The position numbers and the translations under genes are program-made. DNA of 10,054 nucleotides. It comes from Spirochaetae bacterium HGW-Spirochaetae-7 (GTDB lineage Bacteria; Spirochaetota; Spirochaetia; Treponematales; UBA12059). The stretch covers positions 1 through 10,054 of the forward strand of contig PGXR01000105.1 of NCBI GenBank assembly GCA_002839245.1, written 5' to 3'. Shown here one piece after another: positions 6,648 through 10,054 of the stretch (position 1 is the stretch's first letter; every line of letters begins with the position of its first letter). The notes under the pieces are model-generated. The model was not told the DNA's origin. It saw only the letters and a program-made list of their open reading frames with translations, and did not search any database.

Positions 6648-7913
6648 CTAGAACTCCACCCGTGTCGACATCGAAACAGAGAAGGCCCGGTCGCCCGCAA
6701 AGCGCGTGAACTCCTTGTCGGCTCCGCCCCCGGCGAAGGAGACCGACAGCGTGAACGGCACCGCCCTCGGGAACGAGAACGACTCGGCCAGCTTGACCGA
6801 GTACGACAGGTCCGTCAGGTTGGATATTACGGACAACGTCGTCGACAGCGAGGACGACAATAGTTCGCTGGCCGAAAGCGCGGCGTAGGCGTAGAACTTT
6901 CCCTGATAAAGTGGGATCTGCTCGTATACAGGAAGTTGGTTGTAGAAGCCCTCGGCCGAAAGGGTCCAGCGCTTGAGCTCGTCCAGGGTCCGTGAAAATC
7001 CGGCCGAAGCCTGGGCGGAATACCCATACGAAGCGTATTCCGGCCTGAGTGCCAATTCGCCGTAGACAGTCATGCCGAGGAGCCTGCCCGAGGCATCGAG
7101 GCCGAATCGCGCCTGGGCATTCTTGCCAGCGTACCCGGTCAGGCCGAACTCGAAGGAGCCGGCCGTGAAGTCGTAGCGGCCGCCGATATTGACGGACTCC
7201 AGCGGGTCGCCATAGGTCAATCCGCCGCCGCCGTCTTTAACGAGGTTGGCAAAATCCGCGAACAGGAACGCGTTCGATCGGGGCAGCGGCATGTGCAGGC
7301 GCAGCCCGGGTTTGCCGACCCGCAGGTCGATAGACGAGAAAGCGTCCGCCTTTTGCAAATTGATGAAGTCCACGGGGCTCCATATCCTGGAAGGCCCCCA
7401 GGATATCAGCTGGTTGCCTATCCTGACGAACAGGACCTTGGCCACGTCGAAGCTGTAGTGCAATTCGGCCAGCTCGTACGCCGGGCTGTATGGATCGACC
7501 GCTACCGGGGGCGCTCCGCTGCCTGAATGCGCCTGGAAGAACGCATGCCTGGCGTTGTAGGCGATGTACAGCGCGCCGTAATCCGGAACGCTCACCTTGG
7601 CGAACAACTTGCCCGATATGTCCGAGAGCGCCGTCATCGAGTCCAGGTCGCTCGTAAAGTATGCGACGGCCTGGGCGACGACCGTCCCTCCGACCAGGTA
7701 GTCCGTCCTGGCGACGTCGCTGAATGTCGACGTGGGCACGGTCGAGAAACCGGCGGGCGACGTGCCGGACTCGCCGGCGAACAGGTCGGCCTCGAAGGCG
7801 GCCAGGTCAGTCCCGCCCGGCTCCTGGGCGTATGCGCGGAGCGGGGCAAACAGTACAGTAGTCGCGGCAAGCGCCAGCGCAGATGCAATCATCGACTTGG
7901 AAAAACGTTTCAT
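6648..7913 (-). CDS. Putative outer-membrane beta-barrel protein
   Basis: A 421-residue exported protein, last gene of a three-gene operon. It has a Sec signal peptide (MKRFSKS, hydrophobic core 9–24, likely cleavage AYA|Q at 29/30). The rest is rich in alternating hydrophobic/polar strands with aromatic ends, glycine and serine turns, and no cytoplasmic-type helices; it ends RVEF, a terminal Phe typical of outer-membrane barrels recognised by the BAM machinery. The central segment GNQLISWGPSRIWSPVDFIN (166–185) resembles the 'WG…sPvDfiN' region of DUF1302-like and related outer-membrane proteins, but I cannot assign a family with certainty. A GGAG ribosome site precedes ATG 7913, and the LolA-like gene ends 13 bases upstream, so co-transcription and shared function are likely. 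Proposed role: the outer-membrane end of a transport path for a lipid or lipoprotein. Barrel prediction is good; function is inferred from context. Confidence 0.8.
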   Translation of the reverse strand: MKRFSKSMIASALALAATTVLFAPLRAYAQEPGGTDLAAFEADLFAGESGTSPAGFSTVPTSTFSDVARTDYLVGGTVVAQAVAYFTSDLDSMTALSDISGKLFAKVSVPDYGALYIAYNARHAFFQAHSGSGAPPVAVDPYSPAYELAELHYSFDVAKVLFVRIGNQLISWGPSRIWSPVDFINLQKADAFSSIDLRVGKPGLRLHMPLPRSNAFLFADFANLVKDGGGGLTYGDPLESVNIGGRYDFTAGSFEFGLTGYAGKNAQARFGLDASGRLLGMTVYGELALRPEYASYGYSAQASAGFSRTLDELKRWTLSAEGFYNQLPVYEQIPLYQGKFYAYAALSASELLSSSLSTTLSVISNLTDLSYSVKLAESFSFPRAVPFTLSVSFAGGGADKEFTRFAGDRAFSVSMSTRVEF

Positions 7914-7926
7914 GGCGTTGCGCTCC

Positions 7927-8709
7927 TTAGCGCGACTGCTCTTCGAGGAAGGCCTTCGAGAACGTGTAGTCTGGAATTTTCGCGGTCGAGATGTTCTCGT
8001 TGGTCAGCAGGGTCTGCTGGCCTTTTTCAAGGGCATCCGTCGCGAGCAGCTTGGTGAAGATGAACCTGCCGGGGGTCACCTCCTTGTAATCCAGATAGTA
8101 TGTCGTCCGCAGGAGCGTTCCCGAGGCGCTGAAGCTTTCTACCTTGACGGGAAGCCCGTCGGTCTGGCGGACATACCACTTCTGGACGGGAAAGGCGACG
8201 TCAAGCTGCCGCGCGTCGAGCCGCACCACGTCGGTGTCCCACTTGGCTACCTTCACCACGCCTTCGAGGTTGGCCCAGTACTGCGCGGTGACGTCGCTCT
8301 TGCCGAAGATGTCGGTGCGCACGTCGGTGGAGCCGACATCGTCCTTGCGGTTGCGGTACACGAACTCGCGGGTAGACGGCAGGTACAGGAAGAGGTCGTC
8401 CTTGTTGCGGTAGTATCCCTTGCCCTTTTCGCTTTCGGGGTATTTGAACACGAGCGTGAAGGTGTCGGCAGAGTCACGCCTGTAGATCTGTATCTGGATG
8501 ACTCGATCCGCCTCTCCCGCCTTCTTCTGCACCAGGGTAAAGGTATTGGTGACGTCGAGGCCGGTGACGTTCAGCTTTTCCTCGAAGACTTTCACGATGG
8601 CGAGCGCCCTGGGGTCGCTCGAGCTGACGGTCTTCGACTGGGCAAACGGCGCCGGGACTATGGCCAAGGCGAGGAAGCTCGCCGCCACTATTCGTCGTAC
8701 AGTATTCAT
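7927..8709 (-). CDS. Periplasmic LolA-like outer-membrane lipoprotein-sorting protein
   Basis: A 260-residue secreted protein with a Sec signal peptide (MNTVRR, hydrophobic 7–20, likely cleavage PFA|Q at 23/24). The mature part has the alternating strand pattern of the LolA/LppX fold, an open half-barrel that carries acyl chains across the periplasm. The best landmark is GKGYYRN…DDLFLYLPSTREFVYRN (96–120), matching the 'd-lwlylP' signature of LolA_like/DUF-type 'outer membrane lipoprotein-sorting proteins'; a C-terminal strand set (187–247) includes VKVESFSASG and TTYYLDYKEV. Unlike lipidated LppX it has no lipobox. ATG 8709 is chosen over upstream ATGs at 8763 and 8745 because the signal peptide starts here and a GGAGG lies eight bases before it; those upstream ATGs fall inside the permease gene. 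It sits 13 bases from both neighbours, a permease before and a beta-barrel protein after. Cargo is unknown. Confidence 0.85.
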   Translation of the reverse strand: MNTVRRIVAASFLALAIVPAPFAQSKTVSSSDPRALAIVKVFEEKLNVTGLDVTNTFTLVQKKAGEADRVIQIQIYRRDSADTFTLVFKYPESEKGKGYYRNKDDLFLYLPSTREFVYRNRKDDVGSTDVRTDIFGKSDVTAQYWANLEGVVKVAKWDTDVVRLDARQLDVAFPVQKWYVRQTDGLPVKVESFSASGTLLRTTYYLDYKEVTPGRFIFTKLLATDALEKGQQTLLTNENISTAKIPDYTFSKAFLEEQSR

Positions 8710-8722
8710 TTTCAATCCTCCG

Positions 8723-10048
8723 TTAGAAAACTCTCGAGAAGGCATCGACCGGCGGGATGGCACCGCCGCGCCGCGCGGGAAAGAACGAGAAAAAGGCCGC
8801 GAACAGCGAGATGATCAGTATGACGCCGACCATCGCTCCAGGGCTCGGCATCAGTACCAGCCGTCCATTTTCCAGGAATATGCCCAGGTTGCCGCCAGCG
8901 GGGAATACCGGCCCGAACCGGATCGCGATGGCGACTACGGCCGCGAGGATGGCTCCGGCAGTCGAAAATATTATCGCGAGCGCCACGCTCTCGAGGACGA
9001 ACAGGGAGGTCACCATGGACGACTCCACGCCAAGGGCCCTCATCGTGCCTATCTCCCGCAAGCGCTCGTTGATGCTCATGCGCAGGTTTATGAATATCGA
9101 CACCGCGATGACAAAGAGCATGACAGCCGCTATGAAGGCGCCGACTCCGTTGACCGCCGCCAGTATCGTCCGCACTATGCCCAGGACTTCGTCGAGCGTC
9201 GCCAGCTTGAGCATCACCCGGTCGCGGCCCTCGGTGTCCGCCTCGTACTTGGTGCTGGCCGCCGAGATGGCAGAAATCGCCTCCGAGTCGGTCTTGGGGA
9301 CAGAGACCTCGAAGCCCGCGGCCGCCAGGTCGTCTGAAAGGGCTCCGCGCTTCGCGTCAAGGCCTTTGGTCGATGGCAGGTATACATACACCGCGGTGGA
9401 CGCGTCGTCCCCCGCCATGTCCAGGTTGCGCAGGAACTCGAAGTGCGACAGCACGTAACCGCGCGAGAAGAAGTTGTCGGTGCTGTAGATCCCCCGGACC
9501 ACGAGGATACCGGTATTGAAGGCCCCGAAGCGGCTTCTGGTCGACAGCACTATCTCGTCGCCAACTTTCAGCCCAAAGTACCCGGCATCGTCCACGGGCA
9601 CCGCGACGCCGTTGGGGTCGGCGGCAAAGTCCTGCCATGAGCCGGAAACGAAGTTCGACTGGTCCCGGAAGCCGGTGTCGCGCCCGGTCTGGATGCCCGT
9701 AAAGGGCAGCCGCTTGGAAACGCCGTTGTAGTACACCGTCGACTGGACCGCGTACCTGGTCAACGTCTTTGCCTCCGGGCCGAAGGTCCTGTCGACGGCC
9801 GCGACTATGTCGCCGGTCCGCAGGAGGCCGTTGAATATCTTGCCGCCCTTGGCGAACTGGCCGGTCACGGTAATGTGGCCAGCCGTGGACTTGACGAGGC
9901 TCGTCGAAATGTTCCGGCTGGCTCCCCTCGAGAAAGCCAGGAGCAGGACGAGGATGAAGGCGACGACGGCGTAATTGACGCCGAGGGTGAAGCTCCGCTT
10001 CTTCTGGCGGAACACGTTCTTTAAAGCCAAGCCCAAGAATGCGCCCAT
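8723..10048 (-). CDS. FtsX/LolE-family ABC transporter permease
   Basis: A 441-residue inner-membrane protein with the MacB/LolE/FtsX layout. One membrane helix lies near 24–40, then a large periplasmic domain of about 255 residues (42–295), then three helices near 300–321, 349–376 and 405–424. The FtsX domain includes the cytoplasmic loop RLREIGTMRALGVESS (329–344), which contacts the ATPase in this family. The N-terminus GLALKNVFRQKKRS is also typical. Such permeases extract lipoproteins or lipids from the inner membrane, or move substrates through the periplasm, using ATP hydrolysis by a separate ATPase; none is encoded here, so a LolD-type ATPase and perhaps a second permease are expected upstream beyond 10054. 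ATG 10048 is six bases from the window end, so its ribosome site cannot be fully seen. It is followed 13 bases later by the LolA-like gene. Confidence 0.92.
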   Translation of the reverse strand: MGAFLGLALKNVFRQKKRSFTLGVNYAVVAFILVLLLAFSRGASRNISTSLVKSTAGHITVTGQFAKGGKIFNGLLRTGDIVAAVDRTFGPEAKTLTRYAVQSTVYYNGVSKRLPFTGIQTGRDTGFRDQSNFVSGSWQDFAADPNGVAVPVDDAGYFGLKVGDEIVLSTRSRFGAFNTGILVVRGIYSTDNFFSRGYVLSHFEFLRNLDMAGDDASTAVYVYLPSTKGLDAKRGALSDDLAAAGFEVSVPKTDSEAISAISAASTKYEADTEGRDRVMLKLATLDEVLGIVRTILAAVNGVGAFIAAVMLFVIAVSIFINLRMSINERLREIGTMRALGVESSMVTSLFVLESVALAIIFSTAGAILAAVVAIAIRFGPVFPAGGNLGIFLENGRLVLMPSPGAMVGVILIISLFAAFFSFFPARRGGAIPPVDAFSRVF

Positions 10049-10054
10049 ATTTTC

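Noticed and set aside
7732..8814. Plus-strand 360-codon open frame opposite the LolA-like and barrel genes
   Set aside because: It is antisense to three genes with signal peptides, ribosome sites and family motifs, and its own translation shows no family signature.

Overview
The window is GC-rich bacterial DNA coding for a two-membrane (diderm) cell. It has a lipoprotein-type binding protein, two proteins with Sec signal peptides, and a protein ending in a beta-barrel-like C-terminal phenylalanine. The gene content and the order lipoprotein–ATPase–permease–permease, as in the Bmp/Pnr nucleoside importers of spirochaetes, fit a high-GC member of the Spirochaetota best. No rRNA or other marker gene is present, so this placement is an inference. 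No tRNA, rRNA, insertion sequence, CRISPR array or phage gene was recognised.

Left half, minus strand (5235 down to 1): a complete ABC importer. A good sigma70-like promoter (5208–5235) leads into a DUF3798-type substrate-binding lipoprotein (3937–5169). A strong UUCG-capped intrinsic terminator (3896–3922) follows and probably limits read-through. Next come a tandem-domain sugar/nucleoside-type ATPase (2149–3762) and two paralogous BPD_transp_2 permeases (1113–2156 and 1–1116). The last three genes overlap by 8 and 4 bases, so they are translationally coupled. The substrate is unknown.

Middle, 5170–5490: a 321-base divergent intergenic region. It carries the importer promoter and a block dense in inverted repeats (5298–5471), including a near-perfect 21-bp hairpin. 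It also carries a candidate promoter for the next gene, placed so that transcription would start at the start codon. The gene is a plus-strand aldo/keto reductase with two C-terminal four-cysteine iron-sulfur motifs (5491–6633).

Right half, minus strand (10048 down to 6648): a tight three-gene operon with 13-base gaps. It encodes an FtsX/LolE-type permease, a periplasmic LolA-fold protein and an outer-membrane beta-barrel-like protein, one component per envelope layer. This suggests a trans-envelope lipid or lipoprotein transport system; its ATPase is expected upstream, outside the window. The operon converges on the reductase gene with a 14-base gap.
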